A stretch of DNA of 64,000 bases from Thermomicrobiales bacterium (GCA_019637585.1 JAHBVL010000012.1:10185-74184), one strand, 5' to 3'. Shown: positions 47,617 through 56,892, numbered from the stretch's first letter. A program made the numbers and translations. Notes: a model not told the origin generated them from the sequence alone.

Positions 47617-48423
47617 CTAACGCTCTTCATCATAGGGCGCGTATCCGACCGCCCATAATACCAGACCATCTGGCGGGGCGTTCTTCGGCGCTTTGCGCCG
47701 GTCCGCCACCTCGATCAACCCGGTCACATCGCTTTCGCCGAATGTGCCCCTGCCGACCTCCGCCAGCATTCCGGCGATGCCCCGCACCATGCGAGGCAGG
47801 AAACCATCGGCAACCACACGAAGCTCGTATAGCTGCCCGGCTCCGGTCTCCGGACCCCACCACCGGTCGATCGTCCGCACGTCACAGGCCAGTATGGTTC
47901 TCTTGGCCCCGCGCTTTGCCTTGCTGCGCTCGGATCCGGGAACTCCCTCACCGCCGCTGGCAAAACTCGAGAAATCGTGCTCGCCGATCAGCCTACTCGC
48001 CGCCCGGTTCATCGCGCCGAGATCGAACGGACTTCGCAGCTGCCACGTCCACCCTTCAGCGAGCGGTTGCCGGACACCCGTCCAGATCCGGTATCGATAC
48101 TCCCGCCATGTCGCCGAGTACCGGGCATGAAACCCGATCGGCATTCGCTCGACGGAGAGCACCGCGATATCGGCGCTCAGGTGATCGTTCATCGCCGCGA
48201 CAATCGTGCTGTTTTCCAGCCGCTTGCCAGGCTCGGCGAAACTCGCCACCTGTCCCGCGGCATGAACGCCGCGGTCCGTTCTCCCTGCCAGGTAGACCGG
48301 AATCTCCTGGCCAAACACGCGTGCAGCGGCGGTTTCGAGCTCGCCCTGGACGGTTCGCTGACCCGCCTGCCGCTGCGATCCCCAGAATGCCCGGCCATCG
48401 TACGAAACCTGGAGCTTGATCAC
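47617..48423 (-). CDS. truA: tRNA pseudouridine(38-40) synthase TruA
   Basis: A 268-residue pseudouridine synthase. KLQVSYDGRAFWGSQRQ at the start, the catalytic Asp in LAGRTDRGVHAAGQVASF, AMNDHLSADIAVL, and FLPRMVRGIAGMLAEVGRG. It isomerises uridines in the anticodon stem-loop. The GTG at 48423 fits the family start; the frame continues upstream into rplQ but that part is unlike TruA. The order rplQ-truA-rplM-rpsI is common in Gram-positive bacteria. Confidence 0.95.
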   Translation of the reverse strand: MIKLQVSYDGRAFWGSQRQAGQRTVQGELETAAARVFGQEIPVYLAGRTDRGVHAAGQVASFAEPGKRLENSTIVAAMNDHLSADIAVLSVERMPIGFHARYSATWREYRYRIWTGVRQPLAEGWTWQLRSPFDLGAMNRAASRLIGEHDFSSFASGGEGVPGSERSKAKRGAKRTILACDVRTIDRWWGPETGAGQLYELRVVADGFLPRMVRGIAGMLAEVGRGTFGESDVTGLIEVADRRKAPKNAPPDGLVLWAVGYAPYDEER

Positions 48424-48451
48424 TCCAGTCCCGCGCGGGCGCGGTTTCTGA

Positions 48452-48805
48452 CTATTCAACAAACTCGATGAGCGCCATTGGCGCGGCATCGCCGCGTCGC
48501 GGCTCGAGCTTCGAAATGCGGGTGTACCCGCCATTCGTCGATTCGTAGCGCGGCGCAATGACTTCGAACAACTTGATCGTCGCCACTGGGTTGTCGATCT
48601 TGCTCATGATCAGCTTGCGATTGGCTCCGGTGTCCTCACGGGCAACCGTGACCATCCTCTCGACCATCGGGCGCAGGGTCTTGGCCTTGGCTTCGGTGGT
48701 CGCGATGCGCTCGTGCATGATCATCGAAATCGTGAGCTGACGCAGCATCGCCGCCCGCTGCGCGGGATTGCGGCCGAATTTGCGGCCCGCCTTTCGGTGC
48801 CTCAT
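48452..48805 (-). CDS. rplQ: 50S ribosomal protein L17
   Basis: A 117-residue L17 (MRHRKAGRKFGRNPAQRAAM, LTISMIMHERIATTEAKAKT, YTRISKLEPRRGDAAPMAL). It lies at the polypeptide exit side of the large subunit. It follows rpoA after 6 bases, the standard rpoA-rplQ order. No tail extension. Confidence 0.98.
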   Translation of the reverse strand: MRHRKAGRKFGRNPAQRAAMLRQLTISMIMHERIATTEAKAKTLRPMVERMVTVAREDTGANRKLIMSKIDNPVATIKLFEVIAPRYESTNGGYTRISKLEPRRGDAAPMALIEFVE

Positions 48806-48811
48806 TGCGAA

Positions 48812-49843
48812 CTACTCCTCACCCTCTCCACCACCGGCGTCTTCGCCGCCGATTGCCAGCACGGCTTCCGCCGCTTCATCCCCGGCCTCGCCGGTCCCTT
48901 CATCATCTCCCTCGGTCATGTAGCCATGCTGCACGAGGGTGTCTTTGAGTTCCGTGAACGAACTGGGGCCGAAATTGCGAATCGACATCAGCTGCTCTTT
49001 TTCCATGGTCAGCACCTGGCCGACCTTGTCGATACCGCGGCTGCGCAACGCGTTCAGTACGCGGGGCGACAGGCCAAGCTCGGCCAGCGGTTTGAACATG
49101 ACCTCGTCCGGCCATGGGGACGCCGCCGTTTCGGCGCCTGCGGCTCCAACCGAGTTGAACTCGGCGAAGACACGGGCATGCTCCACCAGAATCTGCGCCG
49201 CTTCGGAGAGCGCGTCATCCGGCTCGACGGTGCCGTCGGTCAGAATCTCGAGAATCAGGCTGTCGAAGTCGGTCATCTGGCCAACGCGCGTGTGCTCCAC
49301 GACGTAGTTGACCTTCTGCACCGGCGTGTAGATGGCGTCGATGGGAATCTCGCCGAGGGCGAAGGTTTCCTGGTTCTCAGCGGCGCGATAACCACGCCCC
49401 CGGTTGATCCAGATGTCCATGTCCAGCACGGCGTCCGGCGAGGTCAGCGTCGCGATCGGCTGGTCGGGGTTGATGATGTCGACTTCCGTCGGCCAACCCA
49501 CATCGCCGGCAGTCACGACGCGTTCGCCCGAGGCATCACCCTTTACGTAGAGGTGCCCACGCGCATAGCCATTCAGCTCCATCGCGCGGCGAAGCCGTAC
49601 TTTTTTCAGGTTGAGAACGATTTCGGTAACGTCCTCGCGGACGTTGTCGATGGTGGCGAACTCGTGCCAGACCCCCTCGATGCGGATGCGCGGAATCGCG
49701 ACGCCTTCGAGAGAGCGCAGGAGAATGCGCCGCAGCGAGTTGCCCAGGGTCGTGCCGTATCCCGGTTCGAGTGGCTCGACCCGGTATCGCCCGTAGTTCA
49801 ACCCCTCGGCGACGGTCTCAATGGTGAATCCCGGTCGCTCCAA
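48812..49843 (-). CDS. rpoA: RNA polymerase alpha subunit
   Basis: A 343-residue alpha subunit. N-terminal dimerisation domain (LEPGYGTTLGNSLRRILLRS, VREDVTEIVLNLKK), and C-terminal domain (LSPRVLNALRSRGIDKVGQV, ISNFGPSS-like IRNFGPSSFTELKD) that contacts activators and UP elements. The start is TTG at 49843 with AAGGAGG 9 nt upstream. The C-terminal end is Gly/Glu-rich. Directly upstream, where rpsD is usual, only an rpsD remnant is found. Confidence 0.97.
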   Translation of the reverse strand: MERPGFTIETVAEGLNYGRYRVEPLEPGYGTTLGNSLRRILLRSLEGVAIPRIRIEGVWHEFATIDNVREDVTEIVLNLKKVRLRRAMELNGYARGHLYVKGDASGERVVTAGDVGWPTEVDIINPDQPIATLTSPDAVLDMDIWINRGRGYRAAENQETFALGEIPIDAIYTPVQKVNYVVEHTRVGQMTDFDSLILEILTDGTVEPDDALSEAAQILVEHARVFAEFNSVGAAGAETAASPWPDEVMFKPLAELGLSPRVLNALRSRGIDKVGQVLTMEKEQLMSIRNFGPSSFTELKDTLVQHGYMTEGDDEGTGEAGDEAAEAVLAIGGEDAGGGEGEE

Positions 49844-49928
49844 TGGTTTTTGCCTCCTTCACCCGCCGATGCCCCGGTACTGATGACCGAGGCAACGCGG
49901 CGTGTTTTTCACTACTCGACCGGTCGGA

Positions 49929-50012
49929 CTAGCGGCTGTAGTACTCGACGTTGAGTGCTGACGTGTGTGTGACGTGACGCAGAATGATCCGGCCGCTCAG
50001 ATCACCCCGAAA
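49929..50012 (-). pseudogene. rpsD: rpsD C-terminal remnant
   Basis: Directly after the rpsK TAA and in the same frame, 27 codons and a TAG read FRGDLSGRIILR...ALNVEYYSR. The end (VEYYSR-stop) and the LSGR part match the last two dozen residues of ribosomal protein S4, whose gene normally lies between rpsK and rpoA. The first ~180 codons, start codon and ribosome site are absent. The likely cause is a deletion that joined the end of rpsK to the end of rpsD. A working rpsD must then lie elsewhere. The match is by eye. Confidence 0.7.
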
Positions 50013-50426
50013 TTAGACGCGGCGCCGCTTGGGTGGCCGGCAACCGTTGTGTGGAATCGGTGTGCGGTCGGTGATGGAGATGACCTGCACCCCGGCCGAT
50101 TGCAGCGCCCGGATCGCCATTTCGCGACCAGACCCCGGTCCCTTCACATAGACATCGACCTGGCGCAGACCGTGCTCCATCGCCCGCCGGGCAGCCGCTT
50201 CCGCGGTTACCTGAGCGGCGTATGGGGTGCTCTTCCGCGAACCCTTGAACCCGTTCGATCCCGCGCTCGACCAGGAAATGACATTTCCGGACGGATCAGT
50301 CAGCGTGACGATCGTGTTGTTGAAGGTCGCGAGAATGAAACCCTTGCCGCGAGGGATGTTTTTCCGGTCTCGACGCCGAATTCGCGTCTTGCCTTTTGCC
50401 TGTCCGCTGCGCCGTCGCTCAGACAT
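50013..50426 (-). CDS. rpsK: 30S ribosomal protein S11
   Basis: A 137-residue S11 ([77 protein letters not shown]). It binds 16S rRNA at the platform near the mRNA exit. It follows rpsM by 68 bases. Right after its stop, and in frame with it, lies an S4 remnant instead of full rpsD. Confidence 0.98.
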   Translation of the reverse strand: MSERRRSGQAKGKTRIRRRDRKNIPRGKGFILATFNNTIVTLTDPSGNVISWSSAGSNGFKGSRKSTPYAAQVTAEAAARRAMEHGLRQVDVYVKGPGSGREMAIRALQSAGVQVISITDRTPIPHNGCRPPKRRRV

Positions 50427-50494
50427 GTCGTGTCAGGTCTCCTTCGATCAACTGCGCGAGGTCCACTCAGCTCGCGCCTTACGTGGTAATCCAG

Positions 50495-50863
50495 TTACTT
50501 CTTGCGGATGCCGACCCCACGGCGAGGTCCACGGCGGGTCCGGGCATTTGTCCGGGTCCGCTGGCCACGCACCGGCATACCCCGGCGATGCCGAAGCCCC
50601 CGGTAGCACCCGATATCCATAAGTCGCTTGATGTTGAGCGAAACCTCGCGCCGCAGATCTCCCTCGACCCGCATTTCCTTTTCGATGATCTCGCGGAGCC
50701 GGTTCACCTCGTCGTCGGTAAGGTCCTTGACGCGTGTGTCCGGATTGACTCCGGTGCGGCTCAGGAGGGTCTGACTGGTATGCAGCCCGATTCCATAAAT
50801 GTAGCGAAGCCCGGCTTCTACGCGCTTCTCTCGGGGGAGGTCCACTCCAGCGATTCTCGCCAT
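50495..50863 (-). CDS. rpsM: 30S ribosomal protein S13
   Basis: A 122-residue S13 ([72 protein letters not shown]) with the usual basic tail. It contacts tRNA and the bridge to the large subunit in the head. It follows rpmJ after 47 bases; this is the standard alpha-operon start. Confidence 0.98.
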   Translation of the reverse strand: MARIAGVDLPREKRVEAGLRYIYGIGLHTSQTLLSRTGVNPDTRVKDLTDDEVNRLREIIEKEMRVEGDLRREVSLNIKRLMDIGCYRGLRHRRGMPVRGQRTRTNARTRRGPRRGVGIRKK

Positions 50864-50910
50864 GTTGGTTTCCTGCTCTCGCCTTACAACGTCTGGCCGT
50901 TCGGCTCAGA

Positions 50911-51024
50911 CTACCCTTGCCGCTGCTTGTGCTTCGGATTCGAACAAATCACACGGATGACACCGTGCCGACGAATGATCCGGCAGCGATCGCATCGCCT
51001 TTTTACTGATGCCGCGACTTTCAT
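50911..51024 (-). CDS. rpmJ: 50S ribosomal protein L36
   Basis: A 37-residue protein too short for most ORF listings. It begins [14 protein letters not shown] and continues [22 protein letters not shown]; three cysteines and a histidine form the zinc site of the C+ type L36. Position between map and rpsM is standard. infA, which usually lies just upstream, is not there. Confidence 0.95.
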   Translation of the reverse strand: MKVAASVKRRCDRCRIIRRHGVIRVICSNPKHKQRQG

Positions 51025-51142
51025 TCGTAGCCCACGCTTTCCTGATTCGCCGCTGCGGACCAGCGGCTTGCATACTTATCGACATAAATTGTGGCCTGGA
51101 AAGACAGGCCGACACTCGCATCAGCGCGCGCCAGACAGGAAA

Positions 51143-51907
51143 TCATACCACAACCGCCAGCCGCGGCGTCAGGATTTCGGCTTCCCCATCCGTGATCACC
51201 ACAGTGTGCTCGAAGTGCGCGGAACGCTTCCGGTCGGCGGTGACCACCGTCCAGCCATCGCCGAGCGTTTCGGTGTCATCCCCGCCCAGGTTGACCATCG
51301 GTTCGATGGCCAGGGTCATGCCCGGTCGCAATCGCACCCCATCGGAAGCTTTGCCGTGATTTGGCACATGCGGTTCTTCCCACATCGACCGGCCAATCCC
51401 GTGTCCGCCATACTCACGGACCATTCCGTAACCCTCGGCGGTGACCAGCGATTCGACCGCCTCGCCAATGGCGCCAAGCCGGCTTCCAGCTCGTGCCGCG
51501 GCGATACCGACATAGAGTGACCGCTCAGTCACGTCGAGCAAGCGGCGGCTTTCCTCGTCGATTGCTCCAACGGCATAGGTCCATGCCGAGTCGCCATGGA
51601 AACCGTCGACGATCGCCCCGACATCGACGGAGATGATGTCGCCCTCTTTGAGGCGCTTTTTCCCTGGAATCCCATGCACGATCTCTTCGTTGACCGACGC
51701 ACAAATCCGGCCGGTGAATCCGTGATGGCCGAGAAAGGACGAGGTTGCCCCTTCATCCCGAATGATCTGTTTGGCGATGTCATCAAGATCCCGCGTGGTG
51801 ATGCCCGGTTCGATCGCTTTCTCAACGGCCACATGCACCTTGGCCACAACCAACCCGGCTCGCCGCATGGCATCGATTTCGCGAGCATTCTTGATGGTGA
51901 TAGCCAT
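51143..51907 (-). CDS. map: Methionine aminopeptidase
   Basis: A 254-residue type I MetAP. ITIKNAREIDAMRRAGLVVA at the start; metal ligands are Asp in ISVDVGAIVDGFHGD (two), His in YGGHGIGRSMWEEPHVPN, Glu in LAIEPMVNLGG and Glu in AHFEHTVVIT. It removes initiator Met from nascent proteins. The ATG at 51907 gives normal length; it starts 2 bases after adk. Its last codons contain minus-strand TATGAT (51147-51142), a possible -10 for the rpmJ-rpsM unit. Confidence 0.97.
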   Translation of the reverse strand: MAITIKNAREIDAMRRAGLVVAKVHVAVEKAIEPGITTRDLDDIAKQIIRDEGATSSFLGHHGFTGRICASVNEEIVHGIPGKKRLKEGDIISVDVGAIVDGFHGDSAWTYAVGAIDEESRRLLDVTERSLYVGIAAARAGSRLGAIGEAVESLVTAEGYGMVREYGGHGIGRSMWEEPHVPNHGKASDGVRLRPGMTLAIEPMVNLGGDDTETLGDGWTVVTADRKRSAHFEHTVVITDGEAEILTPRLAVVV

Positions 51908-51909
51908 GA

Positions 51910-52569
51910 TCAGACTGCCCGCCCCTGAAGAACGTTCAGGATTGACTCCTCGACCGCTTCCATCGCCTGATCGCCATCGACATGGCTGACGATGCCTCGC
52001 TCGCCGTAGTAGTCGAGCAGCGGTTTCGTTGTTTCCGCAAAGATGGCGAGCCGTCGCTGAATCGCTTCCGGCGTATCGTCCGCGCGCTGCACGACACTGC
52101 CGCCGCACCGGTCGCAAATCGCGTCGTTGGCCGGCGGCGAATGGTCGATGTGATAGACAGCGCCGCAGCTCGAGCAGACCCGCCGCCCACTGAGACGATC
52201 GATCAGCTTCTCTTCCGAGATGTCGATCGACACCACATGTTCGATCGCCGCATCGCGACCGGCCAGGGCAGCATCCAGCGCTTCGGCCTGGCTCAGATTG
52301 CGCGGGAAACCGTCGAACACCGCACCGCTGGCGGCGCCGGCATCGATTTGCTTGAGGCGTTCTTCGACGATGGCGATCGTCACGTCATCCGGCACCAGTT
52401 CGCCGGCATCGAGAATACCGGCCACAAGATTGCCGAGCTCGGTTCCCGCGGCCCGCTCGGCGCGGAAGAGCTCGCCGGTGGAAATCTTCATCACACCGAG
52501 ACTGGCAACGAGCCGGTCGGCTTGGGTGCCTTTGCCGCTGCCCTGGGGTCCAATCAAAACGATGTACAT
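51910..52569 (-). CDS. adk: Adenylate kinase
   Basis: A 219-residue AMP kinase (YIVLIGPQGSGKGTQADRL P-loop, ISTGELFRAERAAG, FDGFPRNLSQAEALD). The LID has CSSCGAVYH and CDRCGG, so it is a zinc-binding LID type common in Gram-positives. It lies 72 bases after secY, with map following at 2 bases. The ATG at 52569 is used; the upstream frame to 52635 overlaps the secY gap only. Confidence 0.97.
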   Translation of the reverse strand: MYIVLIGPQGSGKGTQADRLVASLGVMKISTGELFRAERAAGTELGNLVAGILDAGELVPDDVTIAIVEERLKQIDAGAASGAVFDGFPRNLSQAEALDAALAGRDAAIEHVVSIDISEEKLIDRLSGRRVCSSCGAVYHIDHSPPANDAICDRCGGSVVQRADDTPEAIQRRLAIFAETTKPLLDYYGERGIVSHVDGDQAMEAVEESILNVLQGRAV

Positions 52570-52641
52570 GGGTTGACTGTCATTTCCTGGCCGGCCAGCG
52601 GCGGAACCGGTGTCATGCCGGTTCCGCCCTCGCAAATCTGG

Positions 52642-53955
52642 CTAGCTGATAAAGCCTTCGTAATTCCTCATGACCAGCTGCGCTTCCAGCTGTCTCATGG
52701 TGTCCACTGCCACGCCGACCACGATGAGGATCGACGTCGCGCTGATCAACAGGTTTTGGATGCCGGTGATCTCCGACGCGATGTAGGGCAGGATTGCCAC
52801 ACCGCCAAGGAAGAGCGCGCCAACCAGCGTGATTCGCTGAATCACCCGCTGCAGATAGTCCGCGGTTGCCTTGCCGGGCCGAACACCCGGCACGAACGCC
52901 CCCTGCCGCTGCAGGTTTTCCGGGATCTTCTGCTGATAGAAGATGACCATTGTGTAGAAGTACGTGAACAGCACCACCAGCAGGAAATAGACGATCTGGT
53001 AGAGCAGGTTGTTCGGACTGAAGATCCGCTGCAGATCGCCGCCCAAATCCCGCACCCAGTCGCGGTTCGAGCTGGCCAGGAAGTTGGCGATCAAACCGGG
53101 CATGACCATGATGCTCACCGCGAAGATGAGCGGGATCATGCCGGCGGAATTCACCTTCAACGGAATGAAGGTGGTGTTGCCGCCGTACTGCTTGCCGCCC
53201 CGAATCCGCTTGGCATAGTGAACCGGAATGCGCCGCTGTCCTTCGTTGACGAAGACGATGGCGACGATGGTGCCCAAACCGAGCAGGATGAAGAAGAGCG
53301 TTCCGATCAGGTTTTCGGAGAGCGATCCACCAGTCAGCAGACCACCGATGGCTCTGGGCAGACTGGCGATGATGCCGCCGAAGATGATGATCGAGATACC
53401 GTTGCCAATGCCGTACTCGGTGATCAGCTCACCCAGCCAGACCAGGAGAATCGTACCCGCGGTCATCGTCAGCAACAGCGCCAGGCTGGAGAGCCAGGTG
53501 TCGCGATCGAAAAGCCCGAAATTCTCCAGCAGCGGAACCCCGCCCACCGACGTTCGCGAAAAGAGCAGCGCCTGGCCATAGCCCTGCAGAAACGCCAGGG
53601 GAATGGTCAGGTAGTGGGTGTACTTGTTGATGACATTACGGCCCTGTTGTCCTTCATTGGACAACTCATTGAGGCGCGGAATGACCGGCGTCATCAGCTG
53701 CATAATGATCGATGCGGTGATGTACGGATAAACACCGAGCGCAACGATCGAGAAGTTCGTCAATCCGCTTCCGGAGAAGAGGTTGAGCATACCCAGAAGC
53801 TGATTTCCTTCGATGTAGTCACGCAGCTCGGCGCGATTGACACCGGGAACCGGGATAGTGGCGATGGCGCGAAAGACAACCAGAATTCCCAGCGTGAAGA
53901 GCAACTTCCGCCGGATATCCGGGATCTGAAACGCCTTGAGTACCGCGTCTAACAT
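52642..53955 (-). CDS. secY: Preprotein translocase subunit SecY
   Basis: A 437-residue membrane protein with ten transmembrane segments; conserved parts include GVNRAELRDYIEGNQLLGML (plug region), IVALGVYPYITASIIMQLM, QEGRNVINKYTHYL-like RNVINKYTHYLTIPLAF, and PGVRPGKATADYLQRVI. It forms the Sec channel with SecE and SecG. The position between rplO and adk is standard. The ATG at 53955 is 12 bases after rplO. Confidence 0.97.
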   Translation of the reverse strand: MLDAVLKAFQIPDIRRKLLFTLGILVVFRAIATIPVPGVNRAELRDYIEGNQLLGMLNLFSGSGLTNFSIVALGVYPYITASIIMQLMTPVIPRLNELSNEGQQGRNVINKYTHYLTIPLAFLQGYGQALLFSRTSVGGVPLLENFGLFDRDTWLSSLALLLTMTAGTILLVWLGELITEYGIGNGISIIIFGGIIASLPRAIGGLLTGGSLSENLIGTLFFILLGLGTIVAIVFVNEGQRRIPVHYAKRIRGGKQYGGNTTFIPLKVNSAGMIPLIFAVSIMVMPGLIANFLASSNRDWVRDLGGDLQRIFSPNNLLYQIVYFLLVVLFTYFYTMVIFYQQKIPENLQRQGAFVPGVRPGKATADYLQRVIQRITLVGALFLGGVAILPYIASEITGIQNLLISATSILIVVGVAVDTMRQLEAQLVMRNYEGFIS

Positions 53956-53967
53956 GGATCAGATCCC

Positions 53968-54543
53968 TCAGGACGAGGTGAGCTCCGAACGTCGTTCGAT
54001 GCCGCCCACCTTGCCCAGTCGTGCTGACTTCAATTCGCGATCGATCGGCAGTTTGCGATTCCGCGGCCGGGCCGTGACCCACCGGTCGGTCCGTTCGAGC
54101 ACAACGACAGAGCCGCCCTGCTTCTCGATCGCTTCTTTCGCCGCTTCGGAGAACGCGTGGGCATGGACCTCGATCTTGCCACTGAGCTCACCCGTGGCCA
54201 ATACCTTGACCGGGAACTCCGTGCCGCGAATCAGGCCCAGCTCGTCCAGCAGCTCGGGCGTGATCGGCCCCTCCGCGTTCAGGTCGTTCAGCGACCGAAG
54301 ATTCACAACCTCCCAGGGTGTCTGGAAGATGTTGGTGAATCCCCGCTTGTACGGCATTCGCTTCTGAAGGGGCAGCTGACCACCCTCGAACCCGACGCGA
54401 ATGCTGCCGCCGGTACGTGACTTCTGGCCCTTGGTGCCGCGTCCCGCCGTTTTGCCCTTGCCGGAGCCATGACCGCGACCAACGCGGGTACGGTCCTTAT
54501 TGGCGCCCTGATTGGGTTTCAGATCTGTCAAATTTGTCGGCAT
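53968..54543 (-). CDS. rplO: 50S ribosomal protein L15, long form
   Basis: A 191-residue L15, longer than the usual 146-150. The core is standard (TDLKPNQGANKDRTRVGRGH, GKGKTAGRGTKGQKSRTG, FEGGQLPLQKRMPYKRGF, KVLATGELSGKIEVHAHAFS). The extra ~45 C-terminal residues (from VVLERTDRWVTARPRNRKLP) are basic then mixed. It lies between rpmD and secY. Confidence 0.95.
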   Translation of the reverse strand: MPTNLTDLKPNQGANKDRTRVGRGHGSGKGKTAGRGTKGQKSRTGGSIRVGFEGGQLPLQKRMPYKRGFTNIFQTPWEVVNLRSLNDLNAEGPITPELLDELGLIRGTEFPVKVLATGELSGKIEVHAHAFSEAAKEAIEKQGGSVVVLERTDRWVTARPRNRKLPIDRELKSARLGKVGGIERRSELTSS

Positions 54544-54583
54544 TGCTCATTCTCAATTTCACGATTGGCGACATGCTGCCTGT

Positions 54584-54796
54584 TCAGGAAGCAGCCTCTT
54601 CCACCGAAACCAGATGCCGCACCTTGTTGATCATGCCACGGACATCAGGCGTGTCCGGCCGCTCGACGGTCTGATGCATCTTGCGCAGACCGAGCGATCG
54701 AACGGTGGCTTCCTGGTCCGCCGGGCGGCCGATGGTGCTGCGGACCAGCGTGATTCGCAGGCTGGCCGGAGCGCCCGCATCCTTTTTCGCGCTCAT
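54584..54796 (-). CDS. rpmD: 50S ribosomal protein L30
   Basis: A 70-residue L30 ([53 protein letters not shown]). It binds 23S rRNA. Its ATG overlaps the rpsE stop (ATGA), giving coupled translation. It has a short N-terminal extension. Confidence 0.96.
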   Translation of the reverse strand: MSAKKDAGAPASLRITLVRSTIGRPADQEATVRSLGLRKMHQTVERPDTPDVRGMINKVRHLVSVEEAAS

Positions 54797-55398
54797 GCCT
54801 CACCTCCAGCGGAGCGACGCGACTCCGCCGTCGAAACCGATGCTTCGGCGGCAGCGCCAACCAACTGGCCGGCGTGCGTTCGTCGCAGCGAACCCTGCTT
54901 GCGTCGCCGCCGGGCAACGCTGTCGGCCGGCTCGAGCTCGAGCAGCGCCTTCATCGTGGCCCTGGCCACATTCACCGGGTTGTTGCTGCCATGCGACTTG
55001 GTCAGCACGTCCCGAACTCCTGCCGCTTCCAGCACGGCCCGGGTGGCGCCACCGGCGATCACACCCGTACCGGGCGCTGCAGGCTTGAGCAGTACGGTCG
55101 ACGCGCCGAAGCTCTCCTCGATCTCGTGAGGAATCGTCGTGCCATCGAGCGGAATCGCCACCATGTTCTTGCGAGCCTGCTCGGAACCCTTGCGGATCGA
55201 GTCGGCGACTTCCCGGGCCTTGCCCATGCCGATTCCGACGTTGCCCTTGCCATCGCCGACAACGACGATGCTGCCAAAGGCAAACGTGCGTCCGCCCTTG
55301 TGGACCTTGGCCACGCGGTTGATCTGCACCACCCGCTCGTCGAGCTCCGGGCCTTCTGTTTCCGTTCGCCGCCGCGACGAACGATCCTGCTGTTCCAT
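54793..55398 (-). CDS. rpsE: 30S ribosomal protein S5
   Basis: A 201-residue S5 ([72 protein letters not shown]). It is involved in decoding accuracy and mRNA unwinding at the entry channel. The N-terminal 25 residues and C-terminal Ala/Arg-rich tail are longer than minimal S5. It overlaps rpmD by four bases. Confidence 0.97.
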   Translation of the reverse strand: MEQQDRSSRRRTETEGPELDERVVQINRVAKVHKGGRTFAFGSIVVVGDGKGNVGIGMGKAREVADSIRKGSEQARKNMVAIPLDGTTIPHEIEESFGASTVLLKPAAPGTGVIAGGATRAVLEAAGVRDVLTKSHGSNNPVNVARATMKALLELEPADSVARRRRKQGSLRRTHAGQLVGAAAEASVSTAESRRSAGGEA

Positions 55399-55442
55399 TC
55401 TTTACTCCGCTTCACTCAGCTCGGGCATGCGACCCGGAACGC

Positions 55443-55817
55443 CTAGAACTGCAATCCGGCCTCGCGCGCACCGTCTGCCACGGCTTTGACCCGACCATGG
55501 AAGAGGAAACCACCGCGATCGAACACGACTGATTCGATGCCGGCTTCCTTTGCCCGCTCACCTACGACTTCACCAACAATCCGGGCGCGGTCCGACTTCG
55601 TGGCTTTGTCGCCAGCTCGCTCGCGAACCGCTTCCTCGATATCGCTTGCCGAAACCAGGGTGTGCCCCTGCTGATCGTCGATCACCTGCGCATAGATATG
55701 CGCCGATGAACGGAAGACGCAGAGTCTCGGCCGTACTGCGGTCCCGGAAACCCGGGCCCGGACTTTCACATGCCGGCGCTGACGCCGGGTCAGTGCCTTT
55801 CGATACTTAATCCTCAT
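55443..55817 (-). CDS. rplR: 50S ribosomal protein L18
   Basis: A 124-residue L18 ([46 protein letters not shown]-like [19 protein letters not shown]). It binds 5S rRNA. The ATG at 55817 (MRIKYRKAL) gives the expected length; an upstream start at 55844 adds nine residues. It lies 44 bases before rpsE. Confidence 0.96.
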   Translation of the reverse strand: MRIKYRKALTRRQRRHVKVRARVSGTAVRPRLCVFRSSAHIYAQVIDDQQGHTLVSASDIEEAVRERAGDKATKSDRARIVGEVVGERAKEAGIESVVFDRGGFLFHGRVKAVADGAREAGLQF

Positions 55818-55885
55818 AACCGGCTCCTGGCGCCTTCTGCCCACTGTGGCAGCAACGCCTGATCATAGACGCGAATCGCCAGAGT

Positions 55886-56431
55886 CTACTTCGCCTTACC
55901 GGCCTTACCAGCCTTGCGGCGGACGCGCTCACCTTCGTAGCGAATGCCTTTGCCCTTATAGGGTTCGGGCGGCCGGACCTTGCGAATCCGGGCGGCTTCC
56001 TCGCCAACCAGCTGCTTGTCGATCCCTTCGACGGAGATCTTCGTCTGGCCATCCAGAACGTACTTCACGCCATCCGGCGGGATCATCCGCACGGGATGGG
56101 AGTAGCCGACATTCAGCACCAGATTCTGACCATCCATCTGAGCCCGGTATCCGACCCCGTGGATCTCCAGATTCTTCTTGAACCCGTCGGTGACGCCCGT
56201 CACCATGTTGCCGATGAGCGTCCGGGTCAAGCCATGCAGCGACCGGTTTCGGCGGTCTTCATCGGGCCGGGTGACAACAAGCACCCCACCGTCGAGCTCG
56301 AGTCCGAGACTCGGTGCCGCCTGCAGGTCCAGCGCACCTTTCGGCCCCTTGACCGAAACGAAGTTCTCCTCACTGATGGCGACTGTGACGCCGGAAGGAA
56401 CCGTAATGGGTTTTCGTCCAATTCGTGACAT
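55886..56431 (-). CDS. rplF: 50S ribosomal protein L6
   Basis: A 181-residue L6 (MSRIGRKPITVPSGVTVAIS, LHGLTRTLIGNMVTGVTDGF, IHGVGYRAQMDGQNLVLNVG, VGEEAARIRKVRPPEPYKGK). Two homologous domains near the factor-binding site. It lies 24 bases after rpsH and 68 before rplR. The tail ends in a Lys/Ala/Gly repeat. Confidence 0.98.
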   Translation of the reverse strand: MSRIGRKPITVPSGVTVAISEENFVSVKGPKGALDLQAAPSLGLELDGGVLVVTRPDEDRRNRSLHGLTRTLIGNMVTGVTDGFKKNLEIHGVGYRAQMDGQNLVLNVGYSHPVRMIPPDGVKYVLDGQTKISVEGIDKQLVGEEAARIRKVRPPEPYKGKGIRYEGERVRRKAGKAGKAK

Positions 56432-56455
56432 TGCTCTTCTCCCGTCCCGGCTCGC

Positions 56456-56854
56456 CTAGAAGACGGTGCAAAGGACTTCGCCACCGATGCCGCGCTTCCG
56501 GGCTTCGTACCCCGTCAACACACCCTGCGGCGTACTGACGATGGCGATGCCCAAACCGCTCTTCACACGGGGGATCTGGTCCTTGCCGGCATACACCCGC
56601 AGACCGGGTTTGCTGACACGCTTCAGTTCACGAATGGTGTGCTTGCGATCGTCTCCATAGCGGAGTCCGATCTTCAGGACATTCTGCGGCCGCTGCTCGA
56701 TGACCTCATACCCGGCGATGTACCCCTCTTCCTTCAGGATCTGGGCAATCGCGACGAGCACCTTGGTCGACGGCATGGAGACCTCGGACTTCCTGGCCAT
56801 TCCACCGTTTCGAATCCGGGTCAGCATATCGCTGATGGGATCATTCACTGGCAT
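56456..56854 (-). CDS. rpsH: 30S ribosomal protein S8
   Basis: A 132-residue S8 (NDPISDMLTRIRNGGMARKS, SMPSTKVLVAIAQILKEEGY, RELKRVSKPGLRVYAGKDQI, GLGIAIVSTPQGVLTGYEAR). It binds the 16S central domain and often represses the spc operon. The interval to rpsN is 38 bases. Confidence 0.98.
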   Translation of the reverse strand: MPVNDPISDMLTRIRNGGMARKSEVSMPSTKVLVAIAQILKEEGYIAGYEVIEQRPQNVLKIGLRYGDDRKHTIRELKRVSKPGLRVYAGKDQIPRVKSGLGIAIVSTPQGVLTGYEARKRGIGGEVLCTVF

Positions 56855-56892
56855 TCGCTATTTCTCCATCAATCTCACGAGTCCCGGCTCGA

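Noticed and set aside
51025-51142. Degraded infA
   Set aside because: I read all frames for IF1 patterns and saw no convincing match; reported only as an absence.
51982-53952. 656-codon plus-strand frame opposite adk and secY
   Set aside because: Its residues mirror the opposite strand of adk and secY (rich in Asp, Gln, His, Arg), with no hydrophobic core or motif.
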